From positions 806,001 through 870,000 of the forward strand of contig OX387184.1 of NCBI GenBank assembly GCA_947561395.2: DNA of 64,000 nucleotides, in the 5' to 3' direction. Positions 27,561 through 42,200 of the stretch are shown here, in pieces. Below the pieces are notes generated by a model. It was not told the DNA's origin, made no database searches, and was given only the letters and a program-made list of their open reading frames with translations. Position 1 is the first letter of the stretch. Each line of letters starts with the position of its first letter. This DNA is from Buxus sempervirens (lineage: Eukaryota; Streptophyta; Magnoliopsida; Buxales; Buxaceae). The position numbers and the translations under genes were made by a program.

Positions 27561-28073
27561 TTTTTTTTGGTGGAGAATATATGCATGCATATATATGTCT
27601 GCATGCATATATATGTCTGCTTTTGGTTGATCTACTTCGCATTCTAAGTTTTAACCTCCCAAAACAGTGTAAAATGAGCTCATTTCACTATAACATATTG
27701 ACTGTGCATAACTTAAAAATTTTAAATGAAGCACACAAGCCCACAGATCAACCTTGGGCCCTCTCTACTTGTAAATTCAATCCAAGACCGACCATTGGCT
27801 TGGGTAGTCTAGCCGATCGTTCACTTGAGCCTGTAATCGATATGAAGCCCAATTGCTAAGGATCATAATTCTTAACAATCCATCATCCGTTTCTCACAAA
27901 TCAACCAAACCTGGTGAGGCAAATCAGAATAACTTTTGCCTTTAGTTTTTCAAGCATCGGTATTATCGAATATGGGAGTGTCTGTTACGGATTTATTAAA
28001 TTTCTTCTCATGAGATTGCAGTGCATTTCCCTTCAGTTTCTCGGACTTGTTGGCGTCCTTTGAATTCCAGAAC

Positions 28074-31000
28074 ATGACTGCTCTAGCCAATTCGTTCGTT
28101 TCAATAAGGAATTCTCAAATACCGTTATTATCCGGTAATTTTTGACTTAAATTCTGTTCGTTAATTTGATTATCATCTTTTGGTTGTGTTCTGCTCACGA
28201 ATCGGTGGTTCTTTTTGTTAATTTCTTGATTTCTCTTTTGAAGTGCTCTCTGGATTTGATTCTTTTCTTTTGGTGCCCTAATTCTGCTATTCATGTGTTC
28301 TGTAATTTCGTTTACTCTGAGCATGGAAGATTTTTTATTTTTTGATTCTATCGGTCCTTTGGACTTGGACCACCTTTAACAAGTCTTGAAAACTTTTCTT
28401 ACTCCAGGGCGGAAATTATGAAATGAGGTCATGGAAACTTATCTATCTAAATTCGTTGATCCATTGCTATTTTTCCTTTTTTTAATTTATCACTTCGTAT
28501 TCCCTTTGAGTGGCTTTCTATGCCATTAGGATGTTCTGTATAAGTGGAAAATAAGCAGGTCATCTGTTATAAATTTCAAATTTGAAAGAGACCATGGAAA
28601 TATGTTTAGTAGTCCAAATTCATATTCTTCTTGCATGGTTTGAGGAATGCTGGTGCAATCCTTGAGAGTGAGCATCATTGTTAGCATTAGGGCCAGTTTA
28701 TATATCTGGAAACTCTTTCAAAGCCCATGCCTGACCCAGCTTTACGGAGCCACATTTCAAACTTTTTCTGGAGGTTCTGTTAGATATCTTTGCTTTTACT
28801 GACATCTTTAATTTGAAAGCAACCCGTTGGGTATGGGCGTTTCATTTACTATGCCATTGGACTCTTCCTGGATTTATTGGTTAGCGAGAGGGATCATAAT
28901 AACTAATAATTAGTTTATAGATCTTACGGTTGAAGCAGACACATATGACTTGGGTTTCTTTTCAGGCTTGTATTTTTAATGTAAATTCAGAGAATCAATT
29001 CTCTGGGTGACTCTCTAAGTTATGGCAGTATCAATTTATCTATTTATGGGACATTCTGTATCCCTTCCTATACCATGACTAGCTATATCATTAAGATTAT
29101 GATATTTTATTTCTTATATTCAAATATTAATAATTTAGATTCCTTTATTTTAACTATTAAAAAAAATTGTGTCATTCCACCAATGCTATTTCATTTCGAC
29201 ATCGGTTGGTTTCCTAATCTTCTGGTAAACATTTATGGGCAATATAATTGACAACTGAGGGAAGCTCAATAATAGATAAAACTAATTCCACTTGATTTCA
29301 TCGTCATGATCCATAAGCCATGGTAAAAAAAATATCAGACTCCCATCAATATTAAACAGTGTTGTTGACTCATTGTGATAATTTATTGCATGCACATAGA
29401 TGAAATGTACAGCTAATAAAGGCAATATCAGGTTTTTAATGAAATTCAACTGGATTGTTAATTTGTTCCAGTGGTTAATTATGATCGCATATAAGAATTT
29501 TGTGCCAATTTCTGCAGCTGAATGTGAGTCTTAAAAAGTTCTGCAACTTTAGGGCTTCAAGGCTTCAATAGAAGTCTTCTTATGTGTTTTATTAGCTTTA
29601 AGTTCTTGCTTTCTGTTATACTTGAGTTCACCCATAATACACTGTTTACTTTTTTGTTTCCATTCTTTTTAGAATGACATCATTGTTCACTTCATCTTTT
29701 GTGGGATGAGATTGCCAATTTGACACACGGAATGTATTGAGTTTTTTTTGTAGATTTACTGTCCTCTCGAATTTATGCTGAATTTTTTGTGCTAGGTTCT
29801 TCTTTGAAGCCGGATCAATGTCCGGGGAACATTTGCCCAAATAACCTTTCTCTCAGTCTCAATTGCCAAAGGAAAGTGAGAGTGTCAAAAAGATCACTCA
29901 CAGTTCAGGCAAGGTATCGGTATTCATTTTTTGTTATTGAAAATAGGATTCATTGAGCATAAAGAACAATAAATATGGAATCTCTAGAACAGTGTTGGAA
30001 AACCTGGAATGGATTGTATAGTCTAATCAGCTGGCATGGACCAAAACCGGGTGGAGCAAACAAGGTTTGGGATTAGTTTATAATCATAATAACCTGATGT
30101 AACCGGGACAAAACAGGCAGTTGAACAAGCTCTTTCATGTTTTGAAATTTATTGGTCCTTTGTTTTGGGTTTAAAACCATGTAAATCATGCATCTTTCTG
30201 TAAAAATGCATCATATTCAGAATAATGGAATTCTTTTTTATTTTTTTTCCTGCTAAATAAGAATAAGTGAAATCTTCCTCCTTATATTTGATTTCAAACT
30301 ATGCTTGTAAGTTAAAATTTAAAGAAGTACAGATGAAAAATGATATAATTACACTGCAATTTTGACCTCTAATCATGTTAATAATATATGTAATTTATAA
30401 TGATAAACCTATTTACAATCTCGACATCTAATCATACAAATAATATATGGAAATTCTGCTGTTATATGTATATAAAAATGCATGCATTTCTGTATGCACA
30501 CACACACACACACACACATTGCATAATGTGCTAATATATCCGTGGGATGGCCTGGGGCTGCTCATAACATTCAATACAAGCCCAAGCTTCAGTCTTAACT
30601 CTTTTGACTTGGCCTGCACTTTGGCTGGGTCAAAATGGGTTTAACCCATTCAAGTTGCACTTTTTTGTGTGTGCGGTATGGTTTCAAACACGGAAGCTGA
30701 GTTTTCAAGGCTTTCATGATTCATGTTGTGTAGATGTCCCGTGTGTCACTCTACCCAGTATCCAATAGGCCTTTTTTGCAGGTAGCAAAGACTCTAGGGT
30801 TTTTGGGATGCTATATAAGGTAGAATGTCAATCAATTTGTTAAGACTTTATATAGATTATTTGGGGTTCTCTTGCTTTTTGTATAAGTTAGGGTATTCAT
30901 CTCTTACTTGACAGAAAAGCTTTATAAAAATTGTTTGTTCCTTGGTGAAGCTTTTCTTCATCTCCGCCAGTGGATGTAGGCCTTTAGAGTTGAACCACAT

Positions 31001-32036
31001 AAATGTTCTGTTTTTCTGTTTTTGCATACTTTGACCTTTCTTTGTGTATTTTGGCATCTCATTTATGATTTTTGCAATACATGCATATCACAGATTTCCA
31101 CATGCCAAATTTCAGCCATATTATCCATCCTGTGAATGTCAAAAATCATCTCCTTGTTCTAAAGTTTATCTTTCTATCTCTTTCTATATATATCTCTCTC
31201 TCAATCTTTGATGTGTGTACCCACTAAAGCATGATCCCAAGAGAGGTTAATTGACAACAGACCTAATATTTGGCAGTTTTTTTTTTTTTGGCAAAAGTGG
31301 TTACTCTGAAACTCAAACCTCCGTTCTCACATTGGCGGCTTGAGGCTTAAACCATCACAACAATTTATGGTCCCTATTCAAAGCTACCATTATGTATGAT
31401 AAAATTGTGAATGATGTAAATGTTAAACTGCCAATTTGAGGCCACAAGTCTATGCCTGTAGTAGTGATTTAAGGCACAGGTTTGATATTTTGCAAGCTTA
31501 GTACTCGTACAGTTCTTCCTAAGTATGAACTCCATTGATTGAAATTTTTATATTAAACTATTTTTGTGTGTGTTATGTATTCATTAGAAGAAATGCCTTG
31601 TGAACAAATTTTTCCTCACATATTGTGACCTTCTAATATTTGCAGTAAGTGATGTGATATCCAAAGTAGTGCTATCTCTTTTCTTCCAATTTTTGATATT
31701 TACTTTCCCATGTTTCTGTCAATATCACCATTTTCTTATCACACCAGGTATTAATGTGCATTCTTAATTGCTATTATCTGTTTATTTTGGAAGTACAGCA
31801 GCAATGGCGGGAAACCAAGTGGTGCAAGTATTTTTGTTGGTGGTTTTGTCTTGGGAGGAATAGTTGTTGGAGCACTCGGTTGTGTATATGCACCTCAGGT
31901 ATGATTAGGTTATATACCTTGTGCCAATCTCAGGTATTGGTTACTGTAACTGACTTTGATCACTTGGATGCTTTTAGATATGTTTCCTTTAATGATTACT
32001 GATATATATAAAAATAAAAAGTGAGCTTAGTGCATT

Positions 32037-32085
<49 letters not shown>

Positions 32086-33762
32086 CTCTCCCCTTCTATA
32101 TGCTTGTCTATTTATTTATAAAATTTGATTATGTCACCATGTACTTCATTGAGCGAGTGTTTCCTTGGAAGTAGCTTTCTCTAGCGACATTTTCTACGAG
32201 CCACTATGGCCTAGTGTTCCACGGCTTGCTTACTTTGAAGGATAGTAAAATTTGTGCAAGTTTTACTTTAATAAAATTGTAAAAAACTTTTCTTTATACT
32301 AATTGCATGCCTTACAGTTAAAATTGGTATGTTCATGAGCTTTTTCTATTGAATGGTCGGCAATAGTCTGCTTTTTCTGATGATTCAATCAAACAATCAC
32401 AATATTTTAGAATGTCATAAATCTATTCGAAACTCAAATGGTATCTGGTATTCTATGGTTGAATCGTGCGGATCATTTGTTTGTACTGGCTTGTGTGCTA
32501 TCGCATTCTGAAGAAGTGGCCACTGATGGACACGTTATATGGAGTCATATGTAGCAATGGACTGAAAAGTTTTTTTTTTTTTTGATAAAATAATATTATC
32601 TATGCAGATCAGCAAGGCATTAGCTGGAACTGACAGAAAAGATTTGATGAGGAAGCTGCCAAAATTTTTGTATGATGAAGAGAAAGCTTTGGAGGTGAGT
32701 TTACTCTTGAACTTGTTCAGTTTCAATCAAGCTTAATTTTTTGGGAAGCAGCATTCTATTTCTTGATTAATCATTTTTGTTTTTTTTTGGGAAGGGGGTT
32801 TGGGGGTGAGGGTATGGGTTGGTTAGATTTTAATATTTGGAATTATATATTCTATGCCTACATGGTGCTAAAATATGGTAAAGATCCATGGCTATGCATC
32901 CCTGTGGTGAAAACATGAATACTCTCATCTAGATCTTTCGCTTCTTTGTCATTATCCTTTTTCACTGTTACCGGCCCAGATAGGTCATCTACATCTTTCC
33001 AAAAAAGTGACTATCTGCACCTAAAGTAAGCATATATATGAAGTTCTGCTGAAAGTTGTCAACAATTGCTCAGGATTGTTGTTTTAAATTGTTCTCTAAC
33101 GCATTCTGGTAAATTTTTACCCTGGCCTTCAGAATGAAACAGAGCACTGATGACATAAACGAAATCAAGCCAACTTTATGACTAACAGTCTAAGAATATA
33201 ATGAAAATAACATATTTTGTTTGGTCATCATTTTTCTTGAAAAGAATAAACGAAAGAACGAAAGGGAATGTGACTCAGGTGATATTCAGGATTCAAGATG
33301 TAGTTGACTAGTTGGTGCCAGTTTATTGTTGGTTTCCAGCTCAGCTTGCATAACTTGCACTGTCATGCTATAGGAAGAGTTATTGGCAGCTAAATTGATT
33401 AGACACAGAATTTTTTAGTGGTTGTGGGCTTTTGTTTAGTAGTAAAGCTCTATGGATTAAACATGCAGAGACTAATCAAAACATGCCTTAATTTGGTGTA
33501 TTTTCTTACCACCAAGGATGTCTGGAAGCTATCTGGTTCACGTTGTCACATTTGAATTTCTTAATTCATCTTACTTTTTTCATAAGTGCAGCTTTGATTT
33601 TTTATTTCTCATATGATTTGATAACAGAAAACCCGGAAAATACTAACTGAGAAGATTGCTCAGTTGAACTCTGCGATAGATGATGTTTCTGCTCAGCTCC
33701 GTGCAGAAGATGCCCCAAATGGAGCTGCTGTGAAGTCGGATGAAATTGAAGCCGCCGTATGA
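28074..33762 (+). CDS. Small chloroplast membrane protein, function unknown
   Basis: Five exons: 28074-28134, 29796-29913, 31799-31898, 32608-32694, 33628-33762. The predicted protein has 166 residues and all introns are GT-AG. The first 55 residues or so ([19 protein letters not shown], then a Ser/Arg-rich stretch [14 protein letters not shown]) look like a plastid transit peptide. A glycine-rich hydrophobic segment, [20 protein letters not shown], could span or anchor in a membrane. The C-terminal half is soluble and charged: [20 protein letters not shown], then [20 protein letters not shown], a probable coiled coil. I recall this layout from uncharacterised plant proteins assigned to the chloroplast inner envelope, but no biochemical role. 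The acceptor of exon 3 is a tandem CAGCAG. Introns 2 and 3 hold microsatellites. Confidence 0.78.
30497..30519. repeat. (CA)n microsatellite
   Basis: Uninterrupted CA dinucleotide run in intron 2 of the chloroplast-protein gene. Confidence 0.9.
32040..32082. repeat. (CT)n microsatellite
   Basis: About 20 CT units in intron 3 of the chloroplast-protein gene, roughly 140 bp downstream of exon 3. Confidence 0.9.
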
Positions 33763-33971
33763 GAATGTTCTTGTTATTTTACAGTACAGTTTGTTTACTA
33801 CATGAGGCTTCAAATTGTGGAAATAATACATTCAGCTCCGAGACAGGTAAGATACTAGTTAACGCTTCATGCTCCTGTATGGAAAATATGCATTTGAGAA
33901 TCTATTTGGAGATATAGTTTGCATAATTGCATTGCCATGACACTCATTCCGACCCTGACCGCTATTGAAAT

Positions 33972-34779
33972 TAGAGGTGGCAATGGGTCGCGTTGGGTTT
34001 GGTTTGGGCGGGTTGTAAACAGGTTAAGACTTAAAGGGGTTGGGTTAGGTTCAACCCGTTTACCAACGGGTTGGGAAATCATGGAACCAAACCCAACCAG
34101 CAAATAAACGAGTTGAACCTGATCCGACCTAACCTGTTTAATTTTAACTTAAGTTAAAAAAAAAAAACCTTTTTAATATCATTTATAGAAAATTTAGAAA
34201 TCATGGAGACATGGACTATTGTTTTTTATAGGTGATATTAATATTGTCATTAAAACTAATAATGCATTAGCCATATGTTTTTCATAATAATAAGGCCTAA
34301 TAGAAAGTCCAAAAGAAAAAAAAAACAAGTAATAACTATTAAGGAACCTTTTAAAAAATAAAAAATAAAAAGCTAGTGGCAAGATAACAATGAAATTCTT
34401 TAAAGAACATTAAAATAAATTAAACATTAAGTAACTAATAATGCATCTAAGGTTTGTAAGTCATAAGCAAAATACAAATACAAATTGTCAAATTCCGTTT
34501 CTCAAAAAAAAAAAAAAAAAAAATACAATATGTTAATTATGTCCCAAATTCTATATAAAAATCCAATGTCTTACAAACTGAAAGGAAAATATAAATCATA
34601 TACACAAAAAATTGGTATGTTATGGGGTATCAAATGGGTTCGGTTTGGGTTGATCTTTTTTGGACGGGTTGGAAATCTCAACCCAAACTCAACCCAACTA
34701 ATAAATGGGTCAACCGAACCGTTTATTACGGGTTTGGTTCGGGCGGATTGATTGGTCAGTTCAAAATTTGCGGACTCTA
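33972..34779. mobile_element. hAT-type miniature transposon with perfect 8-bp TSD
   Basis: An 808-bp element starting TAGAGGTGGCAATGGGTCG and ending GCGGACTCTA. It is flanked by identical ATTGAAAT copies at 33964-33971 and 34780-34787. Subterminal regions carry the same GGTTGGGTT/AACCCAACC repeats as the copies at 2709 and 6067. The core includes a 19-bp A run near 34504. There is no transposase ORF. It lies just past the 3' end of the chloroplast-protein gene. Confidence 0.92.
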
Positions 34780-34787
34780 ATTGAAAT

Positions 34788-36299
34788 GGATAGTTGGAGA
34801 CCGGGTATTGCACATATTCTGAAGCAGTTCTAGTTTTGCCCTGTTCCCCGTAAATAATGGTTCGCTTGATCGTTTTAGCCTTAGAAGCTGCTTAGGATCA
34901 GCCTCTTACAAGCAAAATTATGGTTTTCTTAGACGGGACACATAACGTTCTCCCCAATAATCTTAGACGGTGTGGTCAATTTAGAAGATAGGAATGCGTA
35001 TGTTGTGCCCTTACTATCGAAACTGACTGTTTACTGGTTCGGTTAATCTGAAGCAAACGGGATCGAATTGGCAAGCCTCCGTGGGAACCAACGACTTGGT
35101 TTTCTTCATTTTACTTGGATTTTGTAAAGACCCTCACTTTCTTACCCTCCATGAATCTATGACCTAGTAACTGTGAATACACACGTAAAGAGAGTGAAAT
35201 CGTTTATGATATACGAATGAATTGCGGCAAGCAATATTAACTGTGGCAGGCAAACTATACTGCTTGACGAGTCCTGTTATAACAGAGCTGATACCAGTCG
35301 CTTCAGTGTGTTCTGGATTTAAAATGGTTGAAGGCCGATTCAAGGTGATTTCGGGTGGTCCAAGATTCCATAAAATTGCTAGGGTATGCATTATTCATAA
35401 TATTTCTCGCAATACTCGTTGAGATCTTTGAAAAAACACTTAAACGAATTGTTCGGCTTTGATTCAATCTTCCTACTCACCCCAAAGCCCAAACAGATGA
35501 GACATCAGCATTTAAATGGAGTCCTGTAATCTGTGATATCAAAACCTGCAGGGGTAATCAGAGTGGTCATCTGCGTCCGATACATGATCCTTCCTGCGAT
35601 CGGAGTGGGCGTGGTAAAAGCAGCTGGTGAGCCTTCGATTCCTCTCTCCTGACCCCTTATACCGATACGTGCTAATGGTGCAGTTCACCCTGCCACCTGC
35701 CATGAACATATTGGTACGTAAAATATTCCTGGGAAATTGGGTTATATTTACATTTTTTTTTGGGTAATGGGGTTATATTTACACACGCTCTGTTATAGAG
35801 GGTTGATTACTTAATACAGCCCATGGGCCTGGGCCAAGGAACCAAGTTCACTGTTAGCATGGGTGCAGATTGTCCTTGGAAAAAATGACTTTATCCAACC
35901 CAGCCCGCGGCCTGAGGCACACTGCTGGGTATCAGCCCTCGTTAGGTATGCAAGCGTGTCTTCAGATCAAGAACATAGTAAGATTGTCAGAAAAAAGAAA
36001 ATAATAATAATAATAAAGAAAAGAAAAAGCGAAAGGAAACGTAGAGGGGTATGGTTGTGCTTTGTAGAGAAGTAAGGGTTAGAAATTTGTGGTCTGAATT
36101 TGGAAGACGAAGCAACAAAACATCATCTTATCTTCCAACTCTTACCTTCTCACCACATACTTCTATACTGCCACTTCGGACCATAATTTATGTAATTTAC
36201 AAAATAGAAACTATATATATGAAACTGAAAATTAAAGATAAAAAGAGTCTCACAATATAAATAGCAAGAAAGTTATGGTGTTGGTTTTTAGTTGCAGCC
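34788..36299. other. Intergenic region upstream of GAPB
   Basis: No gene is supportable. The last few hundred bases should hold the GAPB promoter. CTTATC (reverse complement GATAAG, an I-box-like light-response core) is at 36127-36132. A segment around 35820-35930 with GGGCCTGGGCC and CCCGCGGCC is GC-rich relative to its surroundings and may be an old repeat. Confidence 0.45.
36256..36263 (+). promoter_or_regulatory. Probable GAPB TATA box
   Basis: TATAAATA lies 37 bp before the GAPB start codon, which would leave a very short leader. A second TATATATA at about 36211-36218 is an alternative. The placement rests on position alone. Confidence 0.45.
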
Positions 36300-38468
<2,169 letters not shown>

Positions 38469-39246
38469 TTGATCAAATTCTTCTTTTCAAGGTTCTGGGG
38501 TCATATTTTTCAGTGTTCATAATGATCTCCAATTGCTTGTTTTGTAATGAAAATTGAAGGGATGGTAATATATTTATAAGTTGCAACTGCTAATCAAATT
38601 CAGTTTGTTCCCATGTCCTATATAGAGGGGAGACCCTCATCATGGAGGTCACTGTCATGACTGAACTTGTTTCTTTTCTAGCACTCGCGCTCTTGTGCTT
38701 CCTCACTACACCTCGGATTGTCTGCAAGCCCAGAGTACCCTTCGCTGTGCACGTACCAATCTGAAGCAAAAGCATCATGAGATAAAATCACCAAGACGGG
38801 CACTAGCCAAGTAGCCATAATTGTTACATTGAAGTTCGTTTGGAAAGAGGAGGGTTAACACATGAACAAACGAAGTGCAAAATAGTTGCTGTGTTAATTA
38901 CTTCACATAAGTAAAATTTAGAAATTATCATCTACACATTTAATACATTAATATTTACAGAGCTTACAAATTTTTTTTTTTTTTTTGATACCAAGCATTT
39001 CAATCCTTCCATTCGCTTAAGAACATCTCACTAATCTGCTAGTAGGTTCTCCCCCTAGCGTCATCGGCCACCAACTTTGACACATCTGTCGGAAAGTTGT
39101 TCAACCAGAAGCATGAATAGATGTCCAGCGCATGGTTTGCAAGATTATCTGCGACCATATTAGCTTCTCTGAAAATCTTGATCATCTCCACATACAGAGC
39201 TTACAAAGTCGTTAACAAGAGCGCTATGATTACAAGAGAGTCAGAG
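38469..39246. other. Convergent intergenic region, GAPB / IRE1
   Basis: GAPB and IRE1 end toward each other here. The region contains GAPB 3' sequence and a complete short LINE insertion at 38971-39193. No gene is otherwise visible. Confidence 0.6.
38971..39193 (-). mobile_element. 5'-truncated LINE insertion with RNase H-like end
   Basis: A 223-bp minus-strand retrotransposon tail. Its 3' poly(A) is the 16-T run at 38971-38986 on the plus strand. Perfect 14-bp duplications, ACAGAGCTTACAAA, flank it at 38957-38970 and 39194-39207. The coding remnant runs from about 39188 down to a stop at 39039 and reads MIKIFREANMVADNLANHAL. The REAN.VAD.LAN motif is the C-terminal RNase H-like domain of plant LINEs. 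The short length shows the usual truncation during target-primed reverse transcription, and the perfect duplication suggests recent insertion. Confidence 0.88.
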
Positions 39247-42200
39247 TTATACGAGATTGCTCTTTAAGTACTTCAGAAAATATTTCTCGTCCCTGCAGTA
39301 TCTCATAATTACTTTATATACTTCAGTTAAGAATCTAGGAAAACGATTTGCAAAATATCCATCAAATCCTTCAGGCATCGGCCCAAGGAGTTCCTGTATT
39401 TCCTGGGGAAGTTCTCTGTAATGATTCAATTTGTTACGAATAACTCGAAGCAAGTCACGAACACTGTCGTACTTATAACGCCTGTATCGGCCAATGTTGG
39501 CAATGAACGCTGTTTCCATCTTTTCATCCCATTTCCCTCCCAAAGCCAGTGGTGCAATACTTTCTAATGCTTTCAAGAGATCAGATTCCTCCTCCCTATC
39601 TTCCAATTCAACCCTGTCACTTGCATCTCGAAGAAATGAGAGTCGCATCTCAGAGTTCCAAAACAAAGGGTGGTTCAATACATCTGCTGCCTTTGGCCTG
39701 ACAATAAACCACAGAATTGTATGAATGGCTAGTATGAGTACCTTGCCAAATTACTGTCACTAAAACAAGATATACTTACCTTAATTCGGGGTTAGGATCT
39801 AATAAATGAGTTAAGAGATCCACAGCTTCTGGGATATTATCCACTAGGAATAGGTCAACCTTGTTGTTCACGATGTTTACATCACGTTCAAGACGTTCAC
39901 CGAACGGGTGTCTACCACCAGTAATGCAAAAGAAAAGAACACAGCCTAAACTGAACATATCTACTGCTCGCGTTTGGCGCCCATGAAGAAGTTGCTCAGG
40001 TGCTTGCCAACCTGAACTACCGTGACCTTCATTTAACACAGTTACAATAAAATAAGAAAACAACCATAATCACCGTTCATAACTAAATTATAAGCATATA
40101 TAATACTTAAAAATGGTCTTTTTACTCCTACAAAGCATAATTTAACAATCAATTGAGCAAATATATCAAAACATCAATTCGTCATACCATCATACATATT
40201 TGATTTTAAGTGCCAACGAAAAATTCAGCTAGGTAATCACTACCCCCATTGATTTTAGTTGGGGGCAAACCATACTACTTCCATACCTGAATATTCACCT
40301 AGTGCATCCCCATGTGACTGGTCAAAAGGGTTGGACCCACATGGGATCCACTTGTAGATACCCCCATTGATTTTAGTGGGGGGCAAACCATACCACTTCC
40401 ATACCTGAATATTCACCTAGTGCATCCCCATGTGACTGGTCAAAAGGGTTGGACCCACATGGGATCCACACTTGTAGATAACCAATCATTTGAAGATGCA
40501 GACTACATGAATATAGCCGATTAGCAAATATGGCTAGCATTATCCTTGATTAGGTTTTGTGTCTCATAAGAAAGAAAAAATTTCTTGTTAATCAAATATT
40601 CAAATGGTGAAATGTTTGTACAGGAATTATCAGTAGAGCAAGTTAAGAATACTCACCAGTAGTATGTTGAGTTAAGGAAGACATGTCAGCCACAAGGCGC
40701 TTACTAATGCCCATATCAGAGAGTTTTGCGCACAGAGATTTCTCCTTAACTATCAAAACATTCTGAGGCTTTAAGTCACGGTGTATGATCCCCAATTCGT
40801 GCAAATGTGCAAGCCCAGAAATCATATCCCTTTATTGAAGAAGTTGTAGCCACAATAAAGAATATGCAGACACATGGAATAAGGAATGTTAAGTCATGGC
40901 ATTTAAAAAAATTTTTTTTTTGAACTAATTATATTTTATTGTATCTAAGAATACTTATTTTCGAATTTTTTTAGGAAATCAGAATTGAACATTACTTCAT
41001 TTAATTGATTTAGCTCGCCATTTAGCCTATAAGCAATTTTGGAAGTTACCAAATATAGATTAATAGTGAAGGCATTTTTCTTAGAAGTCAAAGATGATGG
41101 GTACTGCTAGGTAGTGTTGGGGTCTGTTCTTACAAGATTAATAATTTGGACACCTGAGCTACGTATTTCCTAAAATCATTTTCTTTATAAAGTTGACCAT
41201 TATTAAGGAAGCCACACATAAAACAAGAACTATTCAGAAAGAAGAAAAGTCATATAAAATAAAGGCCTGTAAACAAACCTCAGTAGTTTTATCAACTGTG
41301 ATGTAGGATAGCCATCTGCTTTCCACAGTTTAATGCCTCTGTCCATTCCTTTCACTGAGTCCAAGTGAACATTACATTCATTTGTAGAGCTCATAGCTTG
41401 CTTGCCGGTAAACATCGGAGTTGTAGACCAGTTTGAGTGTATTTGAATCAAATCATTTAAGCTACAAGTACAACGCTCCAATGAGAGATATATAAAATCA
41501 ACGTCATACTCCACCCCATACCATCGAACTATATTTGGATGTCGATCAGATGCAATAAGATTTTGAATCTCTTTTAAAGCTACATCATTGTGAGTCTGCA
41601 CAAGCCGTTTGACTGCCACTGGGCGACCATCATATATTCCCTCAAGGACAACAGTCCCATTGCTTCCTTTAGCAATCTCCTTATTAGACACAACTAGTTT
41701 GCCAATCTTACGTCCATCCGTGAAACCTTCGACAAGGTTTGCAAAGCTGGCCCATGGTTCACTATCATTTCTCTCAAAGTAAGAAGATCCATTGATTTCC
41801 CCACCCGCATTTTCAGATGAGATATATCTATCCTTCTTCTCAGAATTGGAGCTGTTCCTACTGTTTGCTGATCTTCGAGCTTTCTTCCTTTTATTAACCA
41901 CAGCTTTCACACTCACATCATTCACTTGGTTCTTCAACTTTTCTTTACCTTTAACTGCTTGAGAATGCCAGAACAAGATGAAGCCACTCATGCACAATAC
42001 AAGGATGGAAACAAATAGAAGAGACGCTGGGCTAACCATCAGAAAAAGCCTCAGGAAAACTGGTTTACCAGAGTGTTGCACTCTAACCCCATCTCCTTTG
42101 CTAGCATCATCCATTTCCATGATGCAACTCTTAGTGTTTTCACACCTATCACTGTCACTCATACCTGAAACGGTTTGACCCTTAGAAGGGAGCAGGGGAA

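Larger units (their letters stand above)
25680..28073. other. Divergent intergenic region, S-acyltransferase / chloroplast protein
   Basis: The genes on either side are transcribed away from each other, so both promoters lie here. I see no gene inside. There is a 23-bp tandem duplication at 26590 and a dispersed repeat at 27361-27560. CGACCCATTGACAGCCCTA, ending at 27136, resembles the right end of a hAT element without a recognisable partner. Confidence 0.5.
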
